Assembly (NCBI GenBank): GCA_021850485.1
Contig: JAJZLY010000004.1
Location: forward strand, 1 to 25,220
From: Bacillota bacterium
GTDB taxonomy: Bacteria > Bacillota > Sulfobacillia > JAJZYS01 > JAJZLH01
Direction of reading: 5' to 3'
Length of the DNA: 25,220 bases
This document shows positions 13,697 through 22,651 of the stretch, in pieces. Made by a program: the position numbers and the translations under genes. The notes below the pieces were generated by a model, which saw only the letters and a list, made by a program, of their open reading frames with translations, made no database searches and was not told the origin of the DNA. How positions within the stretch are numbered: position 1 is the stretch's first letter; each line of letters opens with the position of its first letter.

Positions 13697-15035
13697 TCGT
13701 CTGGGGGCGGCCATCAAACGCATCTCCAGCCGCGGCCAACTCAGCGAGGCCGACCTGGACGATGCCCTGCGCCAGGTCCGCATCGCTCTGCTGGAGGCCG
13801 ATGTCCATTTCCTGGTGGTCAAGGACTTTATCGCCGATCTGCGCAAAAATCTCGCCGGAGCCCGCATCGCCGACAGCCTGACCCCGGCTCAGACGGTGGT
13901 TAAGGCGGTGCATCAGGCTCTGGTGGATCTGCTGACCGGACCGATCGTCACTGTGCCCGGTTCGGGCCCGGCGCCCAGGCGGATTTTGCTGGTCGGATTG
14001 CAGGGCGCAGGCAAGAGTTCGCTGGCGCAAAAACTGGCAGCCATGCTCAGCGGTCAAGGACTGCGGCCGATCCTGGCTGCCGCTGACCTGACTCGGGCCG
14101 CGGCGGTTGAGCAACTGGTCCAACTCGGCCATGCCGTATCCGTGCCAGTGGTGACGGTAGCCGGAGCGCTTGCGCCGCTGGCCGTAGTGCAGGCGGCGCG
14201 CATCCAGGCGGAGCGAGGTGGCTATGATCCCCTGATTGTCGACTCGGCTGGTCGGACAGACCTCAATCAAGCGTTGCTCGCCGAACTGGTGGCCATCCAT
14301 CAGGCGCTTGAGCCCACCTTGTGCCTGCTCGTGGCGGACGCCATGACCGGCCAGTCGGCCGTCGAGGTGGCCCGCACCTTTGCGAATGCGATGCGGGTGG
14401 ACGGTGTCGTCCTGACCAAGATGGACGGCGATGCCCGCGGCGGTGCAGCCTTGTCCATGCGGCAGGCCACTGGGCTGCCTGTGGTCTTGATGGCGAGCGG
14501 AGAAGGTCCGGCGGCACTGGAGCGGTTTCACCCGGACCGGCTTGCATCTCGCATCTTGGGCATGGGCGACATGCTGACCTTGATCGAGCGCGCTGAGCGG
14601 GCGTCCACCGACCAGGCGTCCAAGCAGGTGGCCGACTCTTTGCGCAAGGGCACCTTGACCTACAATGACCTGTTGATCCAGATCCGCCAGGTGACCAAGA
14701 TGGGGTCGATGGAAGAGCTGATCGGGATGATTCCAGGACTGAACCGACTGCGTGACAAGGCACCGGTCCCCGATCCACAGCAGATCCGCCGGCTGGAGGC
14801 GGTCATCTTATCGATGACGCCTGCGGAACGAGCCCAGCCCCAGTTGTTGAATGGACGCCGCAAGCGGCGGATCGCCCTCGGTGCCGGGGTCGAGGTGGCG
14901 CTGGTCAACCGACTGGCGAGACAGCTGGAAGAGATGCAACGGCTGGCCAAGTGGGGTCGCAAGCCGCACCTGCCCGGCGGTCTCGGTGGCCTCCAGCCAC
15001 CACCGCTGCCCCGCTCCAGGGCCCGCAGCCAGTGA
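13677..15035 (+). CDS. ffh: signal recognition particle GTPase Ffh (divergent)
   Basis: Binds signal peptides and 4.5S/6S RNA and delivers ribosomes to FtsY. The N domain LESLTDRLGAAIKRISSRG, G1 GLQGAGKSS, TKMDGDARGGAALS, ILGMGD and the M-domain MGSMEELIGMIPGLN place it firmly. Unusual features are GKSS for the usual GKTT, DSAGR for DTAGR, TRAAA for RPAA, and RIALGAGVE for RIAxGSG in the RNA-binding loop; the M domain is Met-poor and ends in a Pro-rich tail. The start is uncertain. GGGAGGTGA at 13663-13671 is ideally spaced for CTG 13677, giving LLESLTDRL, while GTG 13668 lies inside that site. Length is 452 residues. Confidence 0.93.
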   Translation: MLESLTDRLGAAIKRISSRGQLSEADLDDALRQVRIALLEADVHFLVVKDFIADLRKNLAGARIADSLTPAQTVVKAVHQALVDLLTGPIVTVPGSGPAPRRILLVGLQGAGKSSLAQKLAAMLSGQGLRPILAAADLTRAAAVEQLVQLGHAVSVPVVTVAGALAPLAVVQAARIQAERGGYDPLIVDSAGRTDLNQALLAELVAIHQALEPTLCLLVADAMTGQSAVEVARTFANAMRVDGVVLTKMDGDARGGAALSMRQATGLPVVLMASGEGPAALERFHPDRLASRILGMGDMLTLIERAERASTDQASKQVADSLRKGTLTYNDLLIQIRQVTKMGSMEELIGMIPGLNRLRDKAPVPDPQQIRRLEAVILSMTPAERAQPQLLNGRRKRRIALGAGVEVALVNRLARQLEEMQRLAKWGRKPHLPGGLGGLQPPPLPRSRARSQ

Positions 15036-15063
15036 CCCAGCCTGAGAAGGGAGGTGAGTGGAG

Positions 15064-15342
15064 ATGCCAGTGAAGATTCGACTTCGGCGCATGGGCGCCA
15101 AGCACCAACCGTTTTATCGGGTGGTCGTGGCTGATGGACGGTCACCGCAAGGAGGCCGGTTCATCGAAGAGATCGGAACCTACGACCCGACGCGCGAACC
15201 AGCCGAGGTGCACATCGTCGCCGAGCGCGCCTTGGCGTGGTTGGCGAACGGAGCACAGCCCTCCGAAACTGTGAAGGCGCTGTTGCGCCGACAGGGGATC
15301 GGAGTCGCCGCGCCGGCAGCGCAAGGGGAGGCAGCTAAGTGA
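15064..15342 (+). CDS. rpsP: 30S ribosomal protein S16
   Basis: A 92-residue small-subunit protein: [20 protein letters not shown], then [22 protein letters not shown] and [17 protein letters not shown], conserved over the full length with a short Ala-rich tail. ATG 15064 follows GGGAGGTGAG at 15049-15058. GTG 15058 is in frame but lies in the spacer. It overlaps khpA as GTGA. Confidence 0.98.
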   Translation: MPVKIRLRRMGAKHQPFYRVVVADGRSPQGGRFIEEIGTYDPTREPAEVHIVAERALAWLANGAQPSETVKALLRRQGIGVAAPAAQGEAAK

Positions 15343-15569
15343 AGAACATTTTGCTGTACCTGACGCAAGCCCTGGTCCAGCATCCAGACCAGGTGACAGT
15401 GGAAGAGCGCCGCGATGGCAACCGGGTGACCCTGGAGTTGCGCGTGCACCCTGACGACATGGGTCGAGTCATTGGCCGCCAGGGCCGCGTAGCCAAGTCT
15501 CTACGAACGGTACTCCAGGCCTTTGCCGGCCGGCACGGCGATCGGGTGCGCATGGATATCTTGGAGTAG
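15339..15569 (+). CDS. khpA: KhpA-type KH-domain RNA-binding protein
   Basis: A 76-residue single KH domain with the [18 protein letters not shown] loop (GxxG is GRQG). The family (YlqC) binds RNA and acts with KhpB/Jag in several Gram-positives. It is embedded between rpsP and rimM, its standard place. GTG 15339 overlaps the rpsP stop by 4 bases, and its TAG shares one base with the rimM GTG. Confidence 0.95.
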   Translation: MKNILLYLTQALVQHPDQVTVEERRDGNRVTLELRVHPDDMGRVIGRQGRVAKSLRTVLQAFAGRHGDRVRMDILE

Positions 15570-16063
15570 TGATCACTATTGCCCGGGTGGTCGGCGCCCA
15601 TGGCCTCAAGGGCGAGCTGACGCTCGCCCTTGAAAGTGACATGGTGGCCAGGTTCACTCCGCCCCTAGCCGTCACCGTCGGCTCAGAGCCGCCGATGGCA
15701 CTGACCATCACGGCGTTTCGGCTGTACGGACGGTTCGCTCTGGTATCGACCGCCCAGATCCACGACCGGACCGAGGCCGAGGCGCTGATCGGCTGCAGGC
15801 TGATGGTGCCAGACAGCGACCGTTGGCCATTACCGGCAGGACGCTACTACGCAGACGACCTTGTTGGTCTGGCTGTCGTCGCTGCCGACGGAAGGACTCT
15901 TGGCCAGGTCCGTCGGGTGTTGCCCGGAGTGGCCAACGATCTTTTGGAGTTGAGTTCCGGCCAATTGGTGCCCATGGTGCGCGCCTGGGTGGAGATCGAT
16001 CTAGCCACACGCCTGGTCACCGTTTTGCAGGCGCTGGAGAGTGTGACTGACCATGCGCATTGA
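15569..16063 (+). CDS. rimM: ribosome maturation factor RimM
   Basis: Assists 30S assembly around S19 and the 16S 3' domain. The 164-residue protein begins ITIARVVGAHGLKGELTL (RimM N-terminal barrel) and carries a PRC-barrel YYADDLVGLAVVAADGRTLG with the conserved RYYADDLVG equivalent, ending LVPMVRAWVEIDLATRLVTV. GTG 15569 shares a base with the khpA stop; the 3' end overlaps trmD by 11 bases. Confidence 0.95.
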   Translation: MITIARVVGAHGLKGELTLALESDMVARFTPPLAVTVGSEPPMALTITAFRLYGRFALVSTAQIHDRTEAEALIGCRLMVPDSDRWPLPAGRYYADDLVGLAVVAADGRTLGQVRRVLPGVANDLLELSSGQLVPMVRAWVEIDLATRLVTVLQALESVTDHAH

Positions 16064-16832
16064 TGTTCTGACGTTGTTTCCAGACGTGTTCGCTCCGCTG
16101 TTTTCGCACAGCATTGTGGGCCGAGCCGTGGCCCAGGGGCAGGTCGAACTTGCGGCAGTCGACATTAGACGCTATGCTCAGGACCGTCACCGCTCCGTTG
16201 ATGACACGCCGTATGGCGGCGGTCCCGGCATGGTGTTGCGAGTAGACGTCCTGGCCAGGGCGATTACAGCTGTTCGCAGTGAGCAAAGCCATGTCGTGTT
16301 GCTCAGTCCGGCCGGTCCGCCGCTGGTTCAAGAGACGGTGGTCCGCCTGGCTGGCAAGCCGCATCTGGTGCTCGTGGCTGGGCACTACGAGGGTGTCGAT
16401 CAGCGCATTGAGTCCGTCGTCGACGAGCAGATTTCGCTGGGGGACTTCATCCTCAGCGGCGGCGAAGCGGCGGCGTGGGCCGTGGTGGACGCCATCACCC
16501 GCTGTCTGCCGGGCGTGATCAGTGCGGAGTCGTTGCGGGAGGAGTCGTTCTCCCAGGCCGGATTGCTGGAGGCACCGCAATTCACCAGACCCCGCCGCTT
16601 CGGCGATCTGGAGGTGCCCGCCGAGCTTCTGACCGGCGACCATCAGGCCGTGGCGGCCTGGCGGCAACGGGAGGCGCTGCGCAGAACCTGGCTCATGCGC
16701 CCGGATCTGCTCCAGCGAGCCGAGTTGACTCCCTGGCAGAGAGCGCTGGTGGAGTCGTTCGAACAGACCATGGCCGCAGCGAGCCGGCTAGGAAGGGGCG
16801 ATCAGGATGGACATGAGAATTCAGGCGATTGA
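16053..16832 (+). CDS. trmD: tRNA (guanine-N1)-methyltransferase TrmD
   Basis: Methylates G37 next to the anticodon, preventing frameshifts. The 259-residue SPOUT enzyme shows [47 protein letters not shown] and [20 protein letters not shown], the trefoil-knot SAM-binding motifs. It starts inside rimM and its end overlaps rplS by 26 bases. Confidence 0.98.
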   Translation: MRIDVLTLFPDVFAPLFSHSIVGRAVAQGQVELAAVDIRRYAQDRHRSVDDTPYGGGPGMVLRVDVLARAITAVRSEQSHVVLLSPAGPPLVQETVVRLAGKPHLVLVAGHYEGVDQRIESVVDEQISLGDFILSGGEAAAWAVVDAITRCLPGVISAESLREESFSQAGLLEAPQFTRPRRFGDLEVPAELLTGDHQAVAAWRQREALRRTWLMRPDLLQRAELTPWQRALVESFEQTMAAASRLGRGDQDGHENSGD

Positions 16833-17154
16833 GGCAGCGCAGAAAAGACAGGATCTTCCGGCTTTTCGGGCCGGTGATGCAGTGCGGGTTTGGGTGAAAG
16901 TGCGAGAGGGGAACAGGGAGCGGTTGCAGGCCTTTGAGGGCGATGTGATCAGGCGACGTGGCGGCGGCTTGGGCGAAACCTTCACGGTGCGCCGAGTCAG
17001 CTACGGAATCGGCATCGAGCGAACCTTCCCCAGCCACTCACCGGCGATCGATCGAGTGGAGCTGGTACGCCAGGGCGATGTGCGGCGGGCTCGACTGTAC
17101 TATCTGCGGGAGCTGTCTGGAAAGGCGGCCAGGATCAAAGAGCGTCGCTCGTAG
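16807..17154 (+). CDS. rplS: 50S ribosomal protein L19
   Basis: A 115-residue large-subunit protein with [20 protein letters not shown], then [24 protein letters not shown] and the C-terminal [22 protein letters not shown] 16807 follows AGGAAGGGG at 16790-16798 and lies within the trmD end. MRIQAIEA after a second ATG (16813) is also possible. Confidence 0.98.
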   Translation: MDMRIQAIEAAQKRQDLPAFRAGDAVRVWVKVREGNRERLQAFEGDVIRRRGGGLGETFTVRRVSYGIGIERTFPSHSPAIDRVELVRQGDVRRARLYYLRELSGKAARIKERRS

Positions 17155-17166
17155 GAGCGGAGACTG

Positions 17167-17745
17167 ATGGCCACAACACCTCCCGACCAGGACCTGAAGC
17201 CTCAGGCGGCCAAAGTCCGGCGCAGCGGGTGGCGGGAAACGCTCATCACAGTTGTGGTGGCGTTGATCGCCGCCTTCTTGTTGCGCACCTATGTGATCGC
17301 TCCTTACTACGTTTCCGGCTTTTCGATGGAGCCAACCCTGCACAACCAAGAGCGCCTGTTGGTGAATGAGATCGGCTTTAAGCTCAGTGGGCTGCGCACC
17401 GGGGACATTGTCGTCTTTCATCCGCCCCTGCCGGTCAGCATCGACTTCATCAAGCGGGTGATCGGTGTGCCCGGGGACACAGTCTCGATGGTGAACGGCC
17501 AGGTGTATATCAACGGCAAGCTGCTGGCGGAGCCCTGGGAGACGGTGGCCGGCAAGTCCTATCTCGACCACTTCAACCTGCCGCCGACTCTGGTAAAACC
17601 AGGCTACATCTATGTGCTCGGTGATAACCGGGCGCACTCTGACGACAGCCGCTTTTTCGGGCAGGTGCCGATCAGTTCGGTGGTTGGTCAGGCGGTCTTC
17701 GCCGTGTGGCCACCGAGCCAGTTCGGCTGGGTGCCCGTTCCCTAG
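17167..17745 (+). CDS. lepB: type I signal peptidase
   Basis: A membrane-anchored serine protease removing signal peptides outside the cytoplasmic membrane. The 192-residue protein has one N-terminal transmembrane helix (about residues 23-40), box B GFSMEPTL with nucleophile Ser53, box D DFIKRVIGVPGD with general base Lys96, and box E YVLGDNRAHSDDSRFFG. It is the single-span Gram-positive type. It follows rplS by 12 bases. In Bacillus rbgA would come next; here 127 bases lead directly to rnhB. Confidence 0.97.
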   Translation: MATTPPDQDLKPQAAKVRRSGWRETLITVVVALIAAFLLRTYVIAPYYVSGFSMEPTLHNQERLLVNEIGFKLSGLRTGDIVVFHPPLPVSIDFIKRVIGVPGDTVSMVNGQVYINGKLLAEPWETVAGKSYLDHFNLPPTLVKPGYIYVLGDNRAHSDDSRFFGQVPISSVVGQAVFAVWPPSQFGWVPVP

Positions 17746-17872
17746 TTCAACTCCCGAGGCCGTGGCCTCGCCCAGCCCTCCGCAGGCAGCGGCGCTGTGA
17801 ACGCCGGACCGCTAGGGCGTGGGACGAAGGTATGGCGAACGGCGCATTGGGCAAGGGGAAGGGTGGGTGGCC

Positions 17873-18637
17873 ATGGACCCAAGGCGTTGGCGGAGCCTGC
17901 AGCTACACCTACCGACCATGTCGGACGGCGGCGTCGAGACACTGGCCAGGGTACTGTCAGCGATGGCACCTGACCCCGAGCGGATGCAACGGGTCGAGCG
18001 CGAATTGAGGCGCCGACGGCGCGACCTCTGGCACTTCGACCGTCAGCTGTGCCCGCAGCGAGAGTTCCTGGCCGGGGTGGACGAAGTGGGCCGGGGGGCT
18101 CTCGCCGGCCCGATGGTGGCGGCAGCAGTGATCTTGCCGTGGAGCTTGCGCCTGGACGGCCTGGACGACTCCAAGCGACTGAGTTCCGAGCGGCGACTGA
18201 GCCTGATTCGTACGCTGATCCGCCACGGCGCCCTCTGGTCGGTCGCAGTCGCCACCCAGCAGGCAATCGACCGGCGCGGCGTTGGTGCGGTGAATAAGGA
18301 TCTGATGCGCGCTGCCCTAACCGGCCTGCCGCTACGTCCGACCGTGACTGTGGTGGACAGCGTCGATCTGTCCCCTTGGCCGGGGAAATTGGTCAGCTTG
18401 CCTCGGGCAGATGGGCAAAGTCGGGCTGTGGCGGCGGCCTCAGTACTGGCCAAAGAGGTGCGCGATCTGATGATGCGACGACTTGGAGAAGAAGCCTATC
18501 CCGGATATGGCTTTGAGCGCAACGTCGGCTACGGCGTCCCGGAGCACCTGCAGGCGCTGGGCGCGCTCGGCCTGACCGGACTGCACCGGCGGTCGTTTGT
18601 GGGTGGGCAGTTGATCGGAGGAGGCGAACTGGCCTAG
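17873..18637 (+). CDS. rnhB: ribonuclease HII
   Basis: Cuts the RNA strand of RNA-DNA hybrids and removes misincorporated ribonucleotides. The catalytic core begins AGVDEVGRGALAGPMVAAAV (Asp70, Glu71), with DDSKRLS, VVDSVDL, RADGQSRAVAAASVLAKEV and the C-terminal YGVPEHLQALGALGLTGLHR. About 65 N-terminal residues, partly an Arg-rich helix, precede the core, as in the extended Bacillus form. ATG 17873 has GGGTGGGTGG upstream; GTG 17867 is close. The stop TAG overlaps the stop of the convergent hydrolase gene within one CTAG. Confidence 0.95.
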   Translation: MDPRRWRSLQLHLPTMSDGGVETLARVLSAMAPDPERMQRVERELRRRRRDLWHFDRQLCPQREFLAGVDEVGRGALAGPMVAAAVILPWSLRLDGLDDSKRLSSERRLSLIRTLIRHGALWSVAVATQQAIDRRGVGAVNKDLMRAALTGLPLRPTVTVVDSVDLSPWPGKLVSLPRADGQSRAVAAASVLAKEVRDLMMRRLGEEAYPGYGFERNVGYGVPEHLQALGALGLTGLHRRSFVGGQLIGGGELA

Positions 18638-19515
18638 AGGCCGCTCACGTCTTTGGCCCCGATGAAGCGCGCACTCCAGTAGGAATTGGAAAGGCTCTGG
18701 ATGTGAACCTGCTGGCCGGAATCCGGAGCGTCCACGAACTGGCCGCCACCGATATAGATCGCTACGTGTGTCGCCCAGCCGTAAGTGTCGAAAAAGAGCA
18801 GGTCCCCAGGCATCAGGGCCGAGGCAGGTACCGGCACCCCGACTTGAAACTGAGCGGACGAGGTGCGGGGCAGAGAGATCCCGGCCAAGCCGGCGACATA
18901 TTGGACCAGACCAGAGCAGTCAAAGCCGGTGGCGGGCGACGTGCCACCCCAGTGGTAGGGGACGCCGATCTGCTTAAGGGCATCGGCCACCATCGTTGCC
19001 CGGATGGCGGAAGCCCCGGCAGTCGTGTTTGCGCTGGCCGTGGCCGGAATCAGTAACTGCTCACCGGGGCTGAGCACCGGCACCGGCAGGCTGTTGAGAC
19101 TGAGCAGGGCCGCAACGGTGGTGTGAAAGGTTTGGGCCAAGGACGCCATCGAGTCAGAGGGGGAGACGGTATAAAGGGTCGTAGAGGCCGGGGCCGATAC
19201 CCGGCGCTGTTGCGAGGTGGCTGCAAGGGTCAGGGCATTGCCCGTCTCTTGGTCGATCAACCCGTTGACGGAAAGGCCCTGTTGCTTCTGAAATGAGATG
19301 ACGGCCCGTTCGGTGGCTGGTCCGAACTGGCCGTTGGCGACGATCCCGTATCCGATTGCTTGCAGGTCTTGCTGGGCGACCACCACCTCGGCGTGATCGG
19401 GGGTTCCGGGCGCCAGGATGGGATCACCCAAGCCGCCGGCTAGGGCAACCGGACCGAATCCGAGGAGCATGGCGACAACGCCCAAAATGACCGCCGTCCA
19501 AAGGCCATAGCGCAG
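18634..19515 (-). CDS. secreted PG-binding/LysM/NlpC-P60 cell-wall hydrolase
   Basis: A predicted exported endopeptidase of peptidoglycan stem peptides. From the N terminus: a signal peptide (RYGLWTAVILGVVAMLLGFG ... ALAG), a PG_binding_1 domain (AQQDLQAIGYGIVANGQFGP, about residues 40-90), a LysM domain (TLYTVSPSDSMASLAQTFHT ... LLIPA), and an NlpC/P60 domain with GFDCSGLVQY (Cys200) and the THVAIYIG histidine. The best start is CTG 19515, which completes the positively charged signal peptide and has GAAGAGGGG 7-15 bases upstream. TTG 19485 would remove the charged n-region. It could act in growth or in spore germination; no cue decides. It occupies the place where dprA lies in Bacillus. Confidence 0.9.
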   Translation of the reverse strand: MRYGLWTAVILGVVAMLLGFGPVALAGGLGDPILAPGTPDHAEVVVAQQDLQAIGYGIVANGQFGPATERAVISFQKQQGLSVNGLIDQETGNALTLAATSQQRRVSAPASTTLYTVSPSDSMASLAQTFHTTVAALLSLNSLPVPVLSPGEQLLIPATASANTTAGASAIRATMVADALKQIGVPYHWGGTSPATGFDCSGLVQYVAGLAGISLPRTSSAQFQVGVPVPASALMPGDLLFFDTYGWATHVAIYIGGGQFVDAPDSGQQVHIQSLSNSYWSARFIGAKDVSGL

Positions 19516-19545
19516 GAGGATCCCCTCTTCCTGGAGGCTTCGGTC

Positions 19546-19573
19546 TTACGGTGTTGGCAACGGAGACTATAAT
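19546..19573 (+). promoter_or_regulatory. promoter of topA
   Basis: A perfect TATAAT at 19568-19573 with a weak TTACGG (19546-19551) 16 bases upstream. It lies about 80 bases before topA and overlaps a -10 for the opposite strand. Confidence 0.55.
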
Positions 19574-19596
19574 ACTCAAGGCGTCGCGGCCTGCAA
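19569..19596 (-). promoter_or_regulatory. promoter of the NlpC/P60 gene
   Basis: On the minus strand TTGCAG (19596-19591) and TATTAT (19574-19569) are 16 bases apart. The -10 shares bases with the topA TATAAT, so the two divergent promoters compete for the same DNA. Confidence 0.45.
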
Positions 19597-19651
19597 ATCC
19601 GGCATTTGCCGTCGATGCCAGGTCGTACCATTTTGGTGAATGGGGTGCACT

Positions 19652-21751
19652 GTGAAATCGTTGATCATCGTTGAGTCTCCGGCGAAAGCCAAGACCATTG
19701 AAAAATTTTTAGGCAGCCGTTATCAGGTGAAGGCCTCGCGCGGTCACGTCCGCGATCTGCCCAAGAGCCAGCTCGGTGTCGACCTTGACCAGCGGTTTGC
19801 CCCCAAGTACCAGATCATCCCCAGCCAGCGGACGACGATCAAAGAGCTGAAGGCTGCACTAGGAGCGGCGGATCAGGTGTACCTGGCCACTGACCCAGAC
19901 CGCGAGGGCGAGGCCATCTCATGGCATTTGGCCCATGCCCTCGGTCTCGACCTGACCAGCCCGCTGCGCATCGTGTTTCGCGAGATCACCGCCGACGCCA
20001 TCCGCAAGGCGGTCGAAGAGCCGCGCCCGATCGACCTGGCTTTGGTAGACGCCCAGCAGGCCCGGCGGGTGCTGGACAGACTGGTCGGCTATCAGCTGTC
20101 TCCGCTGCTTTGGCGTAAGGTGCGGCGGGGACTTTCGGCCGGCCGTGTCCAGTCTGTGGCGGTGGGATTGATCGTAGGGCGTGAGCGAGAGCGGCAGGCG
20201 TTTGTCAGCCAGGAATACTGGACCGTTTCGGCCACCTTCCTGACCGCAGCGGAGGTATCCCTGAGTGCGGAACTAGCCACCGTTGGCGGCGAGAAGCCGG
20301 ACCTGGGGTCACAAGAGTCCGTGGCTGCCATTTTGTCGCTCGTGCAGATGGATCAGCCGTTTTTGGTGGCGGCGGTCTCCGAGAAAAAACGCCGCCGGCT
20401 GGCTCCGCCGCCATTCACGACCAGCACCCTGCAGCAGGAGGCGTCGCGTAAGCTCGGATTTTCCGTCCGGCGCACCATGTCTGTGGCCCAGACCTTGTAC
20501 GAAGGAGTCGACCTCAGCGGCGGCGAGCGGGTCGGTCTGATCACGTACATGCGGACCGATGCCACGCGGGTGGCGGACGAGGCCAAAGCACAGGCCCATC
20601 AGTACATCCGCCAGCACTTCTCGGAGGCCTACGACCATCCGGTCGATCGTAGGGTCAAGGCCAAACCAGGCGTTCAGGACGCCCACGAGGCGATTCGCCC
20701 GACCTCCCTGGAGCGCACGCCGGACCAGGTGCAAAGCCACCTCAATCGCGACCAGTTGCGTCTATACCGCCTGATCTGGGAGCGGTTTTTGGCCAGCCGG
20801 ATGAGCCCGGCTGATTTGAAGGCCACTGCCGTCGACATCGCCCAGGGCCAAGTCGTCTTTCGGGCCACCGGCAGCGTCGTGCTGTTCGACGGCTTTTTGC
20901 GGGTGACGAATATCCCTGATGACGACGAGGAGCTGCGCACCATGCCAGCGGTCGCCGTCGGCGACCCGTTGACCATCGCCGCGATGACGCCGGACCAGCA
21001 TTTCACCGAACCGCCGGCGCGCTACACCGAGGCGTCCTTGGTCAAGGTCCTGGAGGAAAAGGGCATCGGCCGCCCATCCACCTATGCGCCGATCATCGAC
21101 ACCATCCAACAGCGCGGCTACGTCGAGCTGGTCGAGCGCCGATTCGCACCCACCGTTTTGGGCGAAGTGGTGGTGGATCTTCTCGCCGCACACTTCCCGG
21201 AGGTGGTGGACCCCGCGTTCACGGCTGATCTCGAACGGCGTCTCGACCGGATCGAGGACGGCAAACAGGTCTGGCAAGACGTGGTGGGCAGCTTCTACGA
21301 AGATTTTTCAGCCCGCCTGAAGACTGCCGACAAGGACATGGCGCGCGTCAAGATGCCGGTGGAACCGACTGACCAGATCTGTGAACTGTGCGGAAAGCCG
21401 ATGGTGATTCGCCAGGGCCGGTTCGGCCCGTTCCTCTCCTGCAGTGGCTTCCCCGAGTGTAAGAACGCCAAGCCCCTGGCCAAAGGGACCGGTGTCACCT
21501 GCCCGGTCTGTCATCAGGGTGAGATCGTGGAGCGCAAGGCCAAGCGGCGCCAGCGCGTCTTTTACGGGTGCAGTCGCTACCCAGCGTGCGACTTTACCTC
21601 GCCGTTGAAACCGGTGAACCGGATCTGCCCTCAGTGTGCCGCACCGTATCTGGTCGAACGGCGCCACGGTGGCCAGTTGACGGTCAGTTGTCGAGCCCCC
21701 GGCTGCAGCTTCCAAGAAGAGGTTGTGGTCGCAGCCAGTCATGACCAGTGA
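19652..21751 (+). CDS. topA: DNA topoisomerase I (type IA)
   Basis: Relaxes negative supercoils by single-strand passage. The 699-residue protein has the TOPRIM domain ([18 protein letters not shown] and DPDREGEA), the active-site Tyr299 in GLITYMRTD, and [15 protein letters not shown]. Three C-terminal zinc ribbons follow (CELCGKP ... CSGFPEC; CPVCHQG ... CSRYPAC; CPQCAAP ... CRAPGC). GTG 19652 is preferred because TopA normally begins directly at this strand; ATG 19640 would add MGCT with a poor ribosome site. It overlaps xerC by 11 bases. Confidence 0.97.
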   Translation: MKSLIIVESPAKAKTIEKFLGSRYQVKASRGHVRDLPKSQLGVDLDQRFAPKYQIIPSQRTTIKELKAALGAADQVYLATDPDREGEAISWHLAHALGLDLTSPLRIVFREITADAIRKAVEEPRPIDLALVDAQQARRVLDRLVGYQLSPLLWRKVRRGLSAGRVQSVAVGLIVGRERERQAFVSQEYWTVSATFLTAAEVSLSAELATVGGEKPDLGSQESVAAILSLVQMDQPFLVAAVSEKKRRRLAPPPFTTSTLQQEASRKLGFSVRRTMSVAQTLYEGVDLSGGERVGLITYMRTDATRVADEAKAQAHQYIRQHFSEAYDHPVDRRVKAKPGVQDAHEAIRPTSLERTPDQVQSHLNRDQLRLYRLIWERFLASRMSPADLKATAVDIAQGQVVFRATGSVVLFDGFLRVTNIPDDDEELRTMPAVAVGDPLTIAAMTPDQHFTEPPARYTEASLVKVLEEKGIGRPSTYAPIIDTIQQRGYVELVERRFAPTVLGEVVVDLLAAHFPEVVDPAFTADLERRLDRIEDGKQVWQDVVGSFYEDFSARLKTADKDMARVKMPVEPTDQICELCGKPMVIRQGRFGPFLSCSGFPECKNAKPLAKGTGVTCPVCHQGEIVERKAKRRQRVFYGCSRYPACDFTSPLKPVNRICPQCAAPYLVERRHGGQLTVSCRAPGCSFQEEVVVAASHDQ

Positions 21752-22613
21752 CCACCGCAACCAGATTGAGGCCTTCAGTCAGCGGCTCCAGCTGAGTCAG
21801 TCGCCGCGCACGGTTGACGCCTATACCCGGGACGCGACCGCCTTCTTCGAGTTTTTGGACGACCGCCGCCTCAGCTTCGGCCTGGCTGCGGTGCGCAGGT
21901 ACCTTGTGGATCTGCAAGAGCGCCGGTTGAGCAGGCGGACGGTGGCCCGCAGACTAGCTGGCCTGCGGGCCTTCTGCCGGTTCCAGGAGGAAGCTGGGGT
22001 GCTGACCGCCAATCCCCTTCGTCTGGTTCGGTCGCCGAAATCCCGCCGTCTGCTGCCGCACCCCTTCAGTCGGGAAGAGATCGACCGCATGCTGACGGCT
22101 ACCGGTTCTGGCCCACAGGGTCTGCGCGAACGGGCCGTCTTGGAGTTGTTCTACGGGTCAGGACTGCGCATCAGTGAATTGGCATCACTGGACCTGGGGG
22201 CGGTCAACCTGGCGCAGCACTCGGCGGATGTGGTGGGCAAGGGCGGTCAGGCTCGCCGGGCCCTATTCGGCCAGCCGGCAGCCGACGCCATCGGCCGCTA
22301 TCTGCAGGATGCTCGGCCCTTGTGGGCGGGACCCGAGCAGCCTGCCCTGTTCGTGAACCGCACAGGCGGCCGGCTGAGTGTGCGGGGATTGCGCCGGATC
22401 GTGGCCACGCTGGCCGTTCGGGCCAAAGCCACCAGCACCAGCCCGCACGCCCTGCGCCACTCCTTCGCCACGCACCTGCTGGAGGGCGGCGCTGATCTCA
22501 GGGCCGTCCAGGAACTGCTCGGCCACCGTTCGCTCAGTTCCACCCAGATCTACACCCACATCGCCCTGACCCAGATGCAAGAACAGTACAAAAAGAGCCA
22601 TCCGCGGGCCTAG
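21741..22613 (+). CDS. xerC: tyrosine recombinase, XerC type
   Basis: Resolves chromosome dimers at dif with its partner. The 290-residue protein has an N-terminal SAM-like core-binding domain ([20 protein letters not shown]) and a catalytic domain with Arg143 (GLRISEL), Lys167, His236-x2-Arg239 ([15 protein letters not shown]), His262 (LLGHRSL) and Tyr271 (IYTH), the complete active set. Placement after topA matches xerC (codV) of Bacillus, although trmFO, usually between them, is missing. XerD cannot be excluded from sequence alone. Confidence 0.92.
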   Translation: MTSDHRNQIEAFSQRLQLSQSPRTVDAYTRDATAFFEFLDDRRLSFGLAAVRRYLVDLQERRLSRRTVARRLAGLRAFCRFQEEAGVLTANPLRLVRSPKSRRLLPHPFSREEIDRMLTATGSGPQGLRERAVLELFYGSGLRISELASLDLGAVNLAQHSADVVGKGGQARRALFGQPAADAIGRYLQDARPLWAGPEQPALFVNRTGGRLSVRGLRRIVATLAVRAKATSTSPHALRHSFATHLLEGGADLRAVQELLGHRSLSSTQIYTHIALTQMQEQYKKSHPRA

Positions 22614-22651
22614 CCTGACGGCCTGGCCCGAAGAGAAGGGGAGACGACACT

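Noticed and set aside
17755-17770. CGAGGCC-GT-GGCCTCG palindrome after lepB as a terminator
   Set aside because: The loop is too small for the full stem and no T tract follows; it may be a hairpin but not a convincing terminator.
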